Position numbers and translations under genes: made by a program. Positions 53,557-62,114 of a stretch of DNA of 64,000 bases are shown piece after piece; the stretch's first letter is position 1, and each line of letters opens with the position of its first letter. The stretch is from the NCBI RefSeq assembly GCF_011059185.1, contig NZ_JAALFE010000019.1, forward strand, positions 21,059-85,058, read 5' to 3'. The stretch comes from Paragemmobacter kunshanensis. Its GTDB lineage: Bacteria > Pseudomonadota > Alphaproteobacteria > Rhodobacterales > Rhodobacteraceae. The notes beneath the pieces are model-generated. The model saw only the letters and a program-made list of their open reading frames with translations, was not told the origin of the DNA and searched no databases.

Positions 53557-54501
53557 ATGACAGACCCAATCGCCGCCGCCGCCCGCGCCACGCCCGACCC
53601 GCTCGCCCGCCGCATCCGCGGCCTGTCCGACCGGGCCATCGCATGGCTCTTCGTGGCGCCCACGATCTTCCTGCTCCTCGCGATCAACATCTTCCCGCTG
53701 ATCTGGACGGTGCGCCTCTCCTTCACCAACTACCGCGCCAACCGCCCCAACGAAGAGGTGGAATGGGTCGGCCTGCGCAACTACATCCGCATCCTCACCG
53801 ATGACGGCATCTGGGCCAACATGCAGACCACGGCCCATTTCCTGTTCTGGACACTCTTCTTCCAGGTCCTGATCGGCTTCACCCTCGCCTGGCTCATCAA
53901 CCGCAAGTTCAAGGGCAACGATCTGCTGACGACGCTGATCGTCCTGCCCATGATGCTTTCGCCCGCCGTGGTGGGCAATTTCTGGACCTTCCTCTACCAG
54001 CCCCAGATCGGCCTCGTGAATTACGTCGTTGAACTCGTCACCGGCACCCCGGCCTCCTCCTTCTCCATGCTCGGCCCCGGCGGGCTTGCGAAATGGTCGA
54101 TCATCCTCGTCGATACCTGGATGTGGACGCCCTTCGTCATGCTCATCTGCCTCGCGGGCCTGCGCTCCATCCCCGATTACATCTACGAGGCGGCCGAAAT
54201 CGACCGCGCCTCCAAATGGCGGCAGTTCTGGACGATCACCATCCCCATGGTGCTGCCCTTCCTGATGCTCGCCGTCCTGTTCCGGGGCATCGAGAACTTC
54301 AAGATGTTCGACATGGTGGTCCTGCTCACCGGCGGCGGCCCCGGCAACGAAACCCTGCTCGCCTCGATCGACCTGAAACGCGAAGCCTTCGAGAAATGGC
54401 GCACCGGCTATTCCTCCGCCTATGCCATCATCCTCTTCGTGACGGTCTTCGGCCTTGCCTCCATCTATGTGAAGGCCCTGAACAAGGTTAAGGAAAGATG
54501 A
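53557..54501 (+). CDS. ABC sugar-type permease 1 (MalF-like)
   Basis: 314 residues, six predicted membrane helices. The first, AIAWLFVAPTIFLLLAINIF, is followed by the periplasmic SFTNYRANRPNEEVEWVGLR typical of CUT1 permeases. The EAA coupling loop is YIYEAAEIDRASKWRQFWTI. Ends IYVKALNKVKER. It pairs with permease 2, whose ATG overlaps its stop (ATGA). It follows the binding-protein gene after the inverted-repeat element, so is probably expressed at a lower level. Confidence 0.92.
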   Translation: MTDPIAAAARATPDPLARRIRGLSDRAIAWLFVAPTIFLLLAINIFPLIWTVRLSFTNYRANRPNEEVEWVGLRNYIRILTDDGIWANMQTTAHFLFWTLFFQVLIGFTLAWLINRKFKGNDLLTTLIVLPMMLSPAVVGNFWTFLYQPQIGLVNYVVELVTGTPASSFSMLGPGGLAKWSIILVDTWMWTPFVMLICLAGLRSIPDYIYEAAEIDRASKWRQFWTITIPMVLPFLMLAVLFRGIENFKMFDMVVLLTGGGPGNETLLASIDLKREAFEKWRTGYSSAYAIILFVTVFGLASIYVKALNKVKER

Positions 54502-55439
54502 CCGCCTATTCCGTCACCGAACCCACGGGCCGCTCCAAACTCGTCGCGGGCCTCCTTGTCACGCTCTATGCGGTCATCACCCTCCTGCCGCTCCTCTGGA
54601 TCATCTCCACCGGGTTCAAATCCGGCCCGGACAGCATCTCCTATCCGCCCAAGGTCGTCTTCGAACCCTCGCTCGAAGGCTATGTGAACCTTTTCACCAC
54701 CCGCACCCGCGTCGCGGCCGAGGAGTTCCAGAACCTCCCCCCGCCCGAAACCTGGTATGACGCGATCGTCCGCGAAAGCGGCATGGTCATCGCCGGCCCC
54801 TCGCGCTTTGGCGAACGCTTCCTCAATTCGGTGATCATCGGCTTCGGATCGACCTTTCTGTCGATCTTCCTCGGCACGCTGGCCGCCTATGCCTTCTCGC
54901 GCTTCAAGGTGCCGCTGAAGGATGACCTGCTGTTCTTCATCCTCTCCACGCGCATGATGCCGCCCATCGCGGTGGCGATCCCCATCTACCTCATGTATCG
55001 CGAACTGGGCCTGTCCGACACGCATCTGGGCATGATCCTGCTCTACACGGCGGTGAACATCAGCCTTGCCGTCTGGCTCCTGAAGGGCTTCATCGACGAA
55101 ATCCCCCGCGAATACGAGGAGGCGGCACTCATCGACGGCTACACCCGGTTTCAGGCCTTCCGGAAGGTGGTCCTGCCGCAGGCGGCCACCGGCATCGCCT
55201 CCACCGCGATCTTCTGCCTGATCTTCGCCTGGAACGAATATGCCTTCGCGGTGCTGCTCACCTCCGGCACGGCCCAGACCGCGCCCCCCTTCATCCCCAC
55301 GATCATCGGCGTGGGCGGGCAGGACTGGCCCGCCGTCGCGGCAGGCGCCACGATCTTCCTGCTGCCCGTGATGATCTTCACCATCCTTCTGCGCAAACAC
55401 CTCCTGCGCGGGATCACCTTCGGAGCCGTCCGCAAATGA
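54498..55439 (+). CDS. ABC sugar-type permease 2 (MalG-like)
   Basis: 313 residues, six helices, CUT1 class. First helix VAGLLVTLYAVITLLPLLWI, then STGFKSGPDSISYPPKVVFE. A longer than usual periplasmic segment (about residues 65-100) contains QNLPPPETWYDAIVRESGMV. EAA loop: PREYEEAALIDGYTRFQAFR. C-terminal helix ATIFLLPVMIFTILLRKHLL. Heterodimer partner of permease 1. Confidence 0.92.
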   Translation: MTAYSVTEPTGRSKLVAGLLVTLYAVITLLPLLWIISTGFKSGPDSISYPPKVVFEPSLEGYVNLFTTRTRVAAEEFQNLPPPETWYDAIVRESGMVIAGPSRFGERFLNSVIIGFGSTFLSIFLGTLAAYAFSRFKVPLKDDLLFFILSTRMMPPIAVAIPIYLMYRELGLSDTHLGMILLYTAVNISLAVWLLKGFIDEIPREYEEAALIDGYTRFQAFRKVVLPQAATGIASTAIFCLIFAWNEYAFAVLLTSGTAQTAPPFIPTIIGVGGQDWPAVAAGATIFLLPVMIFTILLRKHLLRGITFGAVRK

Positions 55440-55463
55440 CGCCCCATTCTCCCTCCCGCACCG

Positions 55464-55500
55464 CGACCCCTGAATTTTCGCAGAAAATTCGTGGGGGTCG
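55464..55500. repeat. CGCAG-centred hairpin inside the ABC operon
   Basis: GAATTTT-CGCAG-AAAATTC at 55472-55490 is identical to members of the 7867-8002 array. Flanks CGACCCCT (55464-55471) and GGGGGTCG (55493-55500) extend the stem with a two-base bulge. It lies between permease 2 and the 62-residue gene and may tune expression of the ATPases. Confidence 0.8.
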
Positions 55501-55503
55501 GCC

Positions 55504-55692
55504 ATGACCCGCTTCCTCTCCGGCCTGCTCCGCCTGCGCCGCGGCCCCTGGGAACTGCTGGCCACGCTGCTCATCGGGCTGGGCGTCTTCATGCTGATGC
55601 AGCCCTTTGCGCTGGCGCTCTATACCTGGAGCTTCCTCGTCACCCTTGCCGGAACGGTGATGTTCATCATCGTCTCGCATTTCCCGGAATAG
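55504..55692 (+). CDS. Small two-helix membrane protein in the ABC operon
   Basis: 62 residues. Basic start MTRFLSGLLRLRRGPWE, helix LLATLLIGLGVFMLMQPFAL, helix FLVTLAGTVMFIIVSHF. I recognise no family. Small membrane proteins of unknown role also occur in rhizobial glycerol-type ABC operons (glpSTPQUV layout, from memory), but this one does not look like the DUF2160 protein of those. It ends two bases before the first ATPase gene, so it is part of the operon and may be a transporter accessory subunit. Confidence 0.7.
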   Translation: MTRFLSGLLRLRRGPWELLATLLIGLGVFMLMQPFALALYTWSFLVTLAGTVMFIIVSHFPE

Positions 55693-55694
55693 CC

Positions 55695-56789
55695 ATGGCC
55701 GAAATCGTCATCCGCAACCTGCGCAAGGAATTCGGCGCCTTCACCGCGGTGAAGGGCTCCAGCTTCACCATCCGCGACGGCGAATTCTTCATGCTGCTCG
55801 GCCCTTCGGGCTGCGGCAAGACCACCACGCTGCGCATGATCGCCGGGCTGGAACTGCCCACCTCCGGCCAGATCCTGATCGACGGCGAGGATGTCAGCCA
55901 GCGCCCCGCCAGCCAGCGCGACATCGCCATGGTCTTCCAGATGTTCGCGCTCTACCCGCACCTGAACGTGCGCAAGAACATCAGCTATCCGCTGGTCAGC
56001 CAGGGCGTGCCCCGGGCGCAGATCGCGGCCAAGGTGGCCGAGGTGGCCCGCATCCTCGGGATCGAGTCGATCCTCGACAAGCCGGTCGGCGGCCTGTCCG
56101 GCGGCGACCGGCAGCGCGTCGCGCTGGGCCGCGCCATCGTGCGCAATCCGAAGGCCTTCATGATGGATGAACCGCTCGGCGCGCTGGATGCCGAATTCCG
56201 CGAACGCATGGCCGAAGAGCTGCGCGCCCTGCATGACAGGATGGGGGCCACCACCGTCTATGTCACCCATGACCAGCTCGAGGCGATGCAGATGGGCGAC
56301 AAGATCGTCGTGATGAACCATGGCGTCGTGGAACAGTTCGGCACGCCGCAGGACATCTACGATCATCCCGCCACGCTCTTCGTGGCCGATTTCATCGGCA
56401 GCCCCGCGATGAACTTCCTGCGCTTCGATGGGGTGGCAGAGGCCGGCGCGACCCGCCTCGATCTGGGCAGCTTCGCCGCCGCGGTGCCGGAATTGCAGGA
56501 AAGCGCGCGGGGCGCGCTGGTTCTGGGCGTGCGGCCCGAACATGTCTCCTTCCGCGACGATGCCGCCTGCCGCGGCCGGGTCGAGGCGGCGGAATATCTG
56601 GGCACGACCCAGATCGTGACGCTTTCCACCGCCCATGGGCCGGTCAAGGCGCGCATCCCCTCGGGGCAGGTCGCCCGGCCGGGGGAAACGGTCGGCCTCG
56701 ATTTCGACGCCCGCACCCTGTCGGTCTTCGACGGCGGCTCGGGCCGGGCGCTGCGCACGGCGGCGAATGCGGGGGTGCATCATGGCTGA
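55695..56789 (+). CDS. ABC transporter ATPase 1 of the LacI-controlled system
   Basis: 364 residues from the ATG at 55695. Walker A LLGPSGCGKTTTLRMIAGLE, Q-loop AMVFQMFALYPHL, signature VGGLSGGDRQRVALGRAI (Asp in place of the usual Gln), Walker B KAFMMDEPLGALDAEFRERM, H-loop VYVTHDQLEAMQMGD. The C-terminal MalK-like regulatory domain contains GALVLGVRPEHVSF. Two different ATPases encoded together suggest a heterodimer, as in some glycerol-type importers. Ends with an eight-base overlap with ATPase 2. Confidence 0.92.
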   Translation: MAEIVIRNLRKEFGAFTAVKGSSFTIRDGEFFMLLGPSGCGKTTTLRMIAGLELPTSGQILIDGEDVSQRPASQRDIAMVFQMFALYPHLNVRKNISYPLVSQGVPRAQIAAKVAEVARILGIESILDKPVGGLSGGDRQRVALGRAIVRNPKAFMMDEPLGALDAEFRERMAEELRALHDRMGATTVYVTHDQLEAMQMGDKIVVMNHGVVEQFGTPQDIYDHPATLFVADFIGSPAMNFLRFDGVAEAGATRLDLGSFAAAVPELQESARGALVLGVRPEHVSFRDDAACRGRVEAAEYLGTTQIVTLSTAHGPVKARIPSGQVARPGETVGLDFDARTLSVFDGGSGRALRTAANAGVHHG

Positions 56790-57774
56790 CATCCGCCTCT
56801 CCGGCCTGACCAAGACCTTCGGCGCGACCCGCGCCCTTGCCGATGTCAGCCTCACGATCCCCGACGGGGCCTTCGTCGTGCTGCTCGGCCCCACCGGGGC
56901 GGGCAAGACCACCACCCTGCGCCTGATCGCGGGCCTCGACCGGCCCGATGCGGGCGACATCGCCATCGACGGCCGCTCCGTCCTTGCCGATACGCCTGCC
57001 CAGCGCGACGTGGCGATGGTCTTCCAGCAATATTCGCTCTACCCCCACCTGACGGTGCGCGAGAACCTCGCCTTCCCCCTGCGCTCGCCGGTGCTGAACT
57101 GGCCCGAGGACCGGATCACCCGCAAGGTGGCCGAAGTGGCCGAGGTGCTGCACATCGCCCACAAGCTTGACAACAAGGCCACCCAGCTTTCGGGGGGCGA
57201 GATGCAGCGCGTCTCCATCGGCCGCGCCCTTGTGCGCAATCCGCGCATCTACCTGATGGATGAACCGCTCTCCTCGCTCGATGCCAAGCTCCGCGCCGAC
57301 CTTCGCGTGGAACTCAAGCGCATCCATGCCGAACTGGGCGCGACCTTCCTCTATGTCACCCATGACCAGATCGAGGCGATGACCATGGCCACCCATGTCG
57401 GTGTGCTGGATCAGGGAAAACTCGTGCAATTCGGCACCCCGCGCGAGATCTATGAAAACCCCGTCTCCGCCTATGTCGCCAGCCGCCTCGGCCAGCCCCG
57501 CATCACCCTTCTGCCCGCCGATGCCTTCGGTCCCGCGCCCGCCGGGGCCGCCCAGATCGGCCTGCGTCCCGAACATGTCATCCTCGGCGAAGGCCAGCCC
57601 GCCACCGTGCGCCGCGTGGAACATCTGGGCGATCAGACCCGCCTGCACCTCACCATGGGCGCGCATGAGATCGTCACCCTTGCCGATCCGCACACCACCC
57701 TTGCCCCGGGCGAGCAGCTTTCGATCCGCCCCGAAAACCCGCTCTGGTTTGACGCCAGCGGCAACCGCATCTGA
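56782..57774 (+). CDS. ABC transporter ATPase 2 of the LacI-controlled system
   Basis: 330 residues from the ATG at 56782. Walker A LLGPTGAGKTTTLRLIAGLD, Q-loop AMVFQQYSLYPHLTVRENL, signature TQLSGGEMQRVSIGRAL, Walker B RIYLMDEPLSSLDAKLRADL, H-loop LYVTHDQIEAMTMATHVG. The regulatory domain is shorter than in ATPase 1 (AQIGLRPEHVIL). Twelve bases before the kinase gene. Function is to energise uptake with ATPase 1. Confidence 0.92.
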   Translation: MADIRLSGLTKTFGATRALADVSLTIPDGAFVVLLGPTGAGKTTTLRLIAGLDRPDAGDIAIDGRSVLADTPAQRDVAMVFQQYSLYPHLTVRENLAFPLRSPVLNWPEDRITRKVAEVAEVLHIAHKLDNKATQLSGGEMQRVSIGRALVRNPRIYLMDEPLSSLDAKLRADLRVELKRIHAELGATFLYVTHDQIEAMTMATHVGVLDQGKLVQFGTPREIYENPVSAYVASRLGQPRITLLPADAFGPAPAGAAQIGLRPEHVILGEGQPATVRRVEHLGDQTRLHLTMGAHEIVTLADPHTTLAPGEQLSIRPENPLWFDASGNRI

Positions 57775-57786
57775 CAGGAGCCCGCC

Positions 57787-59409
57787 ATGAAGCAGTTCAT
57801 GAACAGCAAGGAAACCCTGGTCACCGAGGCGCTGGATGGCCTGATCCGCACCTCGAACGGGCGTCTCGCGCGGCTTGACGGCTATCCCCATATCAAGGTC
57901 GCGGTCCGGGCGGATTGGGACAGGTCCAAGGTCGCCCTCGTCTCGGGGGGCGGGTCGGGGCATGAACCCAGCCATGCGGGCTTCGTGGGGCAGGGCATGC
58001 TGACCGCCGCCGTCTGCGGCGATGTCTTCGCCAGCCCGTCCGTCGATGCCGTGCTGGCCGGGATACTGGCCGTCACCGGCAAGGCGGGCTGCCTGCTGAT
58101 CGTCAAGAACTACACCGGCGACCGGCTGAATTTCGGCCTTGCTGCCGAACGCGCCCGCGCCTTCGGGCTTAAGGTCTCGATGGTCATCGTCGATGACGAT
58201 GTGGCGCTGCCCGATCTGCCGCAGGCACGCGGCGTCGCGGGCACGCTCTTCGTCCACAAGATCGCCGGCGCCATGGCCGAAGCCGGGGCCGATCTCGACA
58301 CCATCACCGCCGCCGCCCAGCGCATCATCGCAGGCGCCATCTCCATCGGCATGTCGCTGGATACCTGCACCGTGCCCGGATCGCCCAAGGAAGACCGCAT
58401 CGGTCAGGGCAAGGCCGAGCTTGGCCTTGGCATCCATGGCGAGGCCGGGGTGGAACAGGTGGATTTCTCGGGTGCCCGCGCCGCCATGGCCATGGTGGTG
58501 GACCGCCTCCTTCCCCATGTCGGGGCAGGGGACCACGCCGCGCTTCTGAACAATCTCGGCTCCACCACCCCCCTCGAAATGTCGGTCCTGGCCGAGGAAC
58601 TCGCCCGCTCCCCGCTGGGGGGCAGGGTGAAATGGATGATCGGCCCCGCCCCGTTGATGACCTCGCTCGACATGCACGGATTTTCCGTCTCGCTCCTGCC
58701 TGTCACGGGCGAAGAGGTGGCCCATCTTGCCGCCCCCGCCGCGCCACCCGCCTGGCCGCCACTGGCCAGGCTCGCGCCCCCGGACCTGCGCCCGCTGCCC
58801 GATGGGCTGGCCCCGATCCAGCCCGTCCCCTCGCCCCATCCCGCCCATCGCGCCCTGCTCGAACGCTGCTGCCAGGCCCTTGTGGCCTGCGAAGCCGATC
58901 TGAACGCGCTCGATGCCAAATCGGGCGATGGCGATACCGGCTCCACCCTTGCCGGGGCGGCGCGGGCGCTTCATGCGGCGCTGGATCGCCTGCCGCTTGC
59001 CGACCCGACGCAGCTTTACCGCGCCATCGGGATCGAACTGTCACAGACCATGGGTGGCTCCTCCGGGGTGCTGCTGGCGATCTTCTTCGCCGCCGCGGGC
59101 GATGCCTCGGCCTCGGGCAAGGACTGGATCGGCGCGCTTTCCGCCGGGCTTGACCGGGTGATGCAGGTGGGCGGGGCCGCCCCCGGCCATCGCACCATGA
59201 TCGACGCGCTGTCCCCGGCACTCGCCGCCCTCCCGCAGGGCCTGCCCGCCGCCGCCGCCGCTGCCCGCAAGGGGGCCGATGCCACCGCCGCCATGACGCG
59301 GGCCAAGGCAGGCCGCGCCTCCTATCTCACGGCGGACAAGCTGGCAGGCTTCAACGATCCCGGCGCCGAAGGCGTGGCCCGCCTCTTCGACGCCCTGACA
59401 AAGGGGTGA
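57787..59409 (+). CDS. dhaKL: Dihydroxyacetone kinase, fused DhaK-DhaL (ATP-type)
   Basis: 540 residues. The DhaK half (about 1-330) binds dihydroxyacetone: LVSGGGSGHEPSHAGFVGQG, VKNYTGDRLNFGLAAERAR, and GLGIHGEAGVEQ with the His expected to hold the substrate covalently. The DhaL half (about 350-540) binds ATP-Mg: DAKSGDGDTGSTLAGAARAL with three Asp ligands, and TMGGSSGVLLAIFF. A single-chain enzyme of this layout uses ATP, like the Citrobacter enzyme, rather than the PTS. No dhaM gene is present. It is the only metabolic gene of the transport operon and thus the best clue to its substrate. Confidence 0.92.
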   Translation: MKQFMNSKETLVTEALDGLIRTSNGRLARLDGYPHIKVAVRADWDRSKVALVSGGGSGHEPSHAGFVGQGMLTAAVCGDVFASPSVDAVLAGILAVTGKAGCLLIVKNYTGDRLNFGLAAERARAFGLKVSMVIVDDDVALPDLPQARGVAGTLFVHKIAGAMAEAGADLDTITAAAQRIIAGAISIGMSLDTCTVPGSPKEDRIGQGKAELGLGIHGEAGVEQVDFSGARAAMAMVVDRLLPHVGAGDHAALLNNLGSTTPLEMSVLAEELARSPLGGRVKWMIGPAPLMTSLDMHGFSVSLLPVTGEEVAHLAAPAAPPAWPPLARLAPPDLRPLPDGLAPIQPVPSPHPAHRALLERCCQALVACEADLNALDAKSGDGDTGSTLAGAARALHAALDRLPLADPTQLYRAIGIELSQTMGGSSGVLLAIFFAAAGDASASGKDWIGALSAGLDRVMQVGGAAPGHRTMIDALSPALAALPQGLPAAAAAARKGADATAAMTRAKAGRASYLTADKLAGFNDPGAEGVARLFDALTKG

Positions 59410-59460
59410 AGCCGTCGAAACACCCCTTCCAACCGTCTGGCATCCGGCTATCTTCCCCGG

Positions 59461-60378
59461 ATGCCCGTTGATCGCCACAGCCTGTGCGTCCTCGCCAATC
59501 CCGGATCGGGCCGCGCCAGCCGCGACGGCAGCGCGATCGGCAAGGCCATGGCCGTCTTCGGCCCCGATGTCCCCCTGCGCCGCCTGACCGAAGGCCAGAC
59601 CTTCGCCGATGCGGTGAAACAGGCCCTTGCCGACGGCTTCACCACCATCGTCGCCGCCGGGGGCGACGGCACCGTCACCGGCATCGCACAGGCCCTGATC
59701 GGCACGGGGGCCAATCTCGCCATCCTGCCGCTCGGGACCTTCAACTTCGTCTCGCGCGGGCTGGGCCTCTCCGAAGACCCCGAGGCCGCGGCCCGCGCCA
59801 TCCTCGCAGGCCACCCCCACCGCATCTCCGTGGGCATGGTGAATGATCAGCTTTTCCTCAACAATGTCAGCCTCGGCCTCTATCCCCGCATCCTGTCGGA
59901 GCGCGAGGCGATGTATGCCCGCTACGGCCGCTTTCGCATCCTGGCCTACTGGACGGTCCTTGCCACGATCATCCGTGCCCAGCGCACGCCCCGGATGACC
60001 ATCGAAACCGAAGAGGGCACGCGCAGCCTGCGCACCCCGCTGATCTTCATCGCCCGCTCGGCCTATCAGCTGGAACGCTTCGGCCTTTCCGGGGCCGACA
60101 TCATCAGCGATGACCGCTTCGCCGTCTTCGTCGCCCGCTCGGGCACGCGCTGGCACCTGATCAAGCTGGCCTTCCACCTTGCCCGCAAGCGCCTTGTCGC
60201 GGGTACCGATGTCGAACTCTTCAGCGCCCACAGCCTGACGATCCGCACCCCGCGCCGCCGCCCCCGCGTGGCCTTCGATGGGGAAAAGCGCCGCATGCTG
60301 GCCCCGCTGGAATTCGAGATCCGGCCCGATGCCCTGTCGATCATCATCCCCGACGCCGTGGATCGCGTCACCACATGA
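59461..60378 (+). CDS. Diacylglycerol/sphingosine-kinase-like lipid kinase
   Basis: 305 residues. VLANPGSGRASRDGSAIGKA at the N-terminus and the nucleotide motif VAAGGDGTVTGIAQAL near residue 66, then LAILPLGTFNFVSRGLGLS. C-terminal beta-rich part includes GTDVELFSAHSLTIRTPRRR. Family members (YegS/DgkB type) phosphorylate lipids such as diacylglycerol; the substrate here is unknown. Overlaps the next gene as ATGA, so it is co-expressed with a phosphoesterase. 51 bases after dhaKL, so it might be read through from that operon. Confidence 0.87.
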   Translation: MPVDRHSLCVLANPGSGRASRDGSAIGKAMAVFGPDVPLRRLTEGQTFADAVKQALADGFTTIVAAGGDGTVTGIAQALIGTGANLAILPLGTFNFVSRGLGLSEDPEAAARAILAGHPHRISVGMVNDQLFLNNVSLGLYPRILSEREAMYARYGRFRILAYWTVLATIIRAQRTPRMTIETEEGTRSLRTPLIFIARSAYQLERFGLSGADIISDDRFAVFVARSGTRWHLIKLAFHLARKRLVAGTDVELFSAHSLTIRTPRRRPRVAFDGEKRRMLAPLEFEIRPDALSIIIPDAVDRVTT

Positions 60379-61154
60379 CGCGCATCGCCCATCTGTCCGA
60401 CCCCCACTTCGGGACCGAAGAGCCCGCCCTTGTCGCGGCGCTGGCCGCCTGCCTGGCCGATCTGCGCCCCGATGCCGTTGTCCTGTCCGGCGATGTGACG
60501 CAGCGCGCCCTGCCGTCGCAATATGCGGCGGCAGGGCGCTTTCTCGCCGCCTGTCCCGGGCCGCGCCTCGTGATCCCGGGCAATCATGATGCGCCGCTCT
60601 GGAACCTGCCGCTGCGGCTGTTCGATCCCTGGCGTGACTGGCGGCGCGGGCTTGCCCTGCCGCTTCAGGCCGAGATCGTCACCCCCGATGCCGTCATCGC
60701 CGGGATCAACACCGCCGATCCCCATGCCTGGAAGGATGGCCGCATCCGCGAGGCCCAGCTTGACCATCTGGCAGCCCTCTTTGCCCGCCATGGCGACCGC
60801 CGCCGGATCGTGGCCATGCATCATCCGCCCTCGCCCCCCCGGTCGGAACCCGCCTCGCTGCGCGGGGCAGGGCAGGCGCGCGAGGCGCTGGTCGCCATGG
60901 GGGTGGAAATGGTGCTGTCGGGGCATCTGCATTTCACCCATGTCGCCCCGATCCCCGAAGCGCCGGGCCTTCTGTCGGTGCAGGCGGGCACCTGCCTTTC
61001 CACCCGCAGGCGCGGCGATGGCAATGCCTTCTCGCTGATCGACCTCGCGCCGGGCGGCGGGGCCTCGATCACCCATTTCCGCGCCGATACCTCTGGCCGG
61101 TTCCAGCCCGATGCCGTGGCCCTCTGGTCGAACGGCCCCCGGGGCTGGCACTAG
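60375..61154 (+). CDS. Calcineurin-like metallophosphoesterase
   Basis: 259 residues, cytoplasmic. Two-metal motifs: IAHLSDPHFGTEEP, VVLSGDVTQRALPSQY, LVIPGNHDAPLW, IVAMHHPPSPPR and MVLSGHLHFTHVAPIP. All expected metal ligands (Asp, His, Asn, His) are present. Related to cyclic-nucleotide or UDP-diacylglucosamine-type phosphoesterases, substrate not assignable. Coupled to the lipid kinase gene, hinting at a lipid-phosphate substrate; inference only. Confidence 0.87.
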   Translation: MTRIAHLSDPHFGTEEPALVAALAACLADLRPDAVVLSGDVTQRALPSQYAAAGRFLAACPGPRLVIPGNHDAPLWNLPLRLFDPWRDWRRGLALPLQAEIVTPDAVIAGINTADPHAWKDGRIREAQLDHLAALFARHGDRRRIVAMHHPPSPPRSEPASLRGAGQAREALVAMGVEMVLSGHLHFTHVAPIPEAPGLLSVQAGTCLSTRRRGDGNAFSLIDLAPGGGASITHFRADTSGRFQPDAVALWSNGPRGWH

Positions 61155-61182
61155 CCGGGCCGCCCGGGCCGGGGTCGGCCGG

Positions 61183-61246
61183 CATGGTTAACAGGACATG
61201 CGTGCAGCGTGCGTATGCACAGCCGTCTGCACCAGCCGTCTGCACC
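61183..61246 (+). repeat. Composite repeat: CATGGTTAA box plus three GTCTGCACC-type repeats (copy 2)
   Basis: CATGGTTAA at 61183-61191, GTATGCACA (diverged) at 61213-61221, GTCTGCACC at 61225-61233 and 61238-61246. Offsets from the box (30, 42, 55) equal those of copy 1 at 581-644. It lies in the 140-base gap between convergent genes, so cannot be an ordinary promoter for either neighbour. Confidence 0.75.
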
Positions 61247-61294
61247 GGCTGCTGACATGCCCTTTCCGGGGAAAAGCGGCGAAAAGGGGCCGCC

Positions 61295-62101
61295 CTATTC
61301 GGGCGACACCCGCGCCATCATGCGTTCGATCCGGCGTCTGCGCAGCTCATACAGGATCGCCGCCACGATGGTGATGCCGATCATGATGACGGCCAAGGCA
61401 TTGATCGTAGGTGTAATTCCCGCGCGCACCTTGGAAAAGACATAGACCGTCAGCGTATCCGCCCCGCCCCGCGTGAACTGGGTGACGTTGAAATTCTCGA
61501 TCGACTGAAAGAAGGCCACCGCCGCCCCGGCCCCGATCGCCGGATAAAGATGCGGCAACAGTATCCGCCGCATCACCTGCCCATGACTCGCCCCCAGATC
61601 CAGCGCCGCCTCCTCCAGCGCGGGATCGAAACTCTGCAACCGCGCCAGCACCAAAAGCATAACCATTGCAGCGATATAGCTGACCTGACCCAGCACCGAG
61701 AGATGCAATCCGGGCGGCACTCCGATCTTGTTCCACATCAGCAGGGTCGAGATGCCGATGACCGCGCCGGGGATTAGGATCGTGGAAATCATCATCCCGT
61801 AGATCACCGTCCGAACCCGCCCCGAGATGGAGTTGATCAGGATGGCCGCCGCAGTCCCCACGACAATCGCCAGCAAGGCCACCGCCACCGCCACCAGCAG
61901 GGTGTTGCGAAAGGCCAGCCACATCCGCTCATCCCCGGCCAGTTCCACGAACCACCGCCCCGTCGTGCCGCGCCAGGGCACGATCGAGGGCAGCTTTGAA
62001 TCGTTGAAGGCCGCGCCGGCCATCACCAGAAGGGGGATCAGCAGGTAGATCAGGAATGCGCCCATGTAGAGATGCGCAAGGGATTGGCGGAACTTGTACA
62101 T
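61295..62101 (-). CDS. Polyamine-type ABC permease (PotC-like)
   Basis: 268 residues, six helices. First helix YMGAFLIYLLIPLLVMAGAA, then FNDSKLPSIVPWRGTTGRWF as in PotC/PotI proteins. EAA loop DPALEEAALDLGASHGQVMR. C-terminal NALAVIMIGITIVAAILYEL and basic end RRRRIERMM. Start ATG at 62101, 13 bases after permease 1 of this system. Last gene of the leftward unit; substrate probably spermidine/putrescine or a related cation, by family only. Confidence 0.88.
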   Translation of the reverse strand: MYKFRQSLAHLYMGAFLIYLLIPLLVMAGAAFNDSKLPSIVPWRGTTGRWFVELAGDERMWLAFRNTLLVAVAVALLAIVVGTAAAILINSISGRVRTVIYGMMISTILIPGAVIGISTLLMWNKIGVPPGLHLSVLGQVSYIAAMVMLLVLARLQSFDPALEEAALDLGASHGQVMRRILLPHLYPAIGAGAAVAFFQSIENFNVTQFTRGGADTLTVYVFSKVRAGITPTINALAVIMIGITIVAAILYELRRRRIERMMARVSPE

Positions 62102-62114
62102 CAGTCCATCCCCC

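Noticed and set aside
56644..58974. 776-codon leftward frame opposite ATPase 2 and dhaKL
   Set aside because: Spans two well-supported genes on the other strand; Gly/His/Arg-rich shadow without homology clues.
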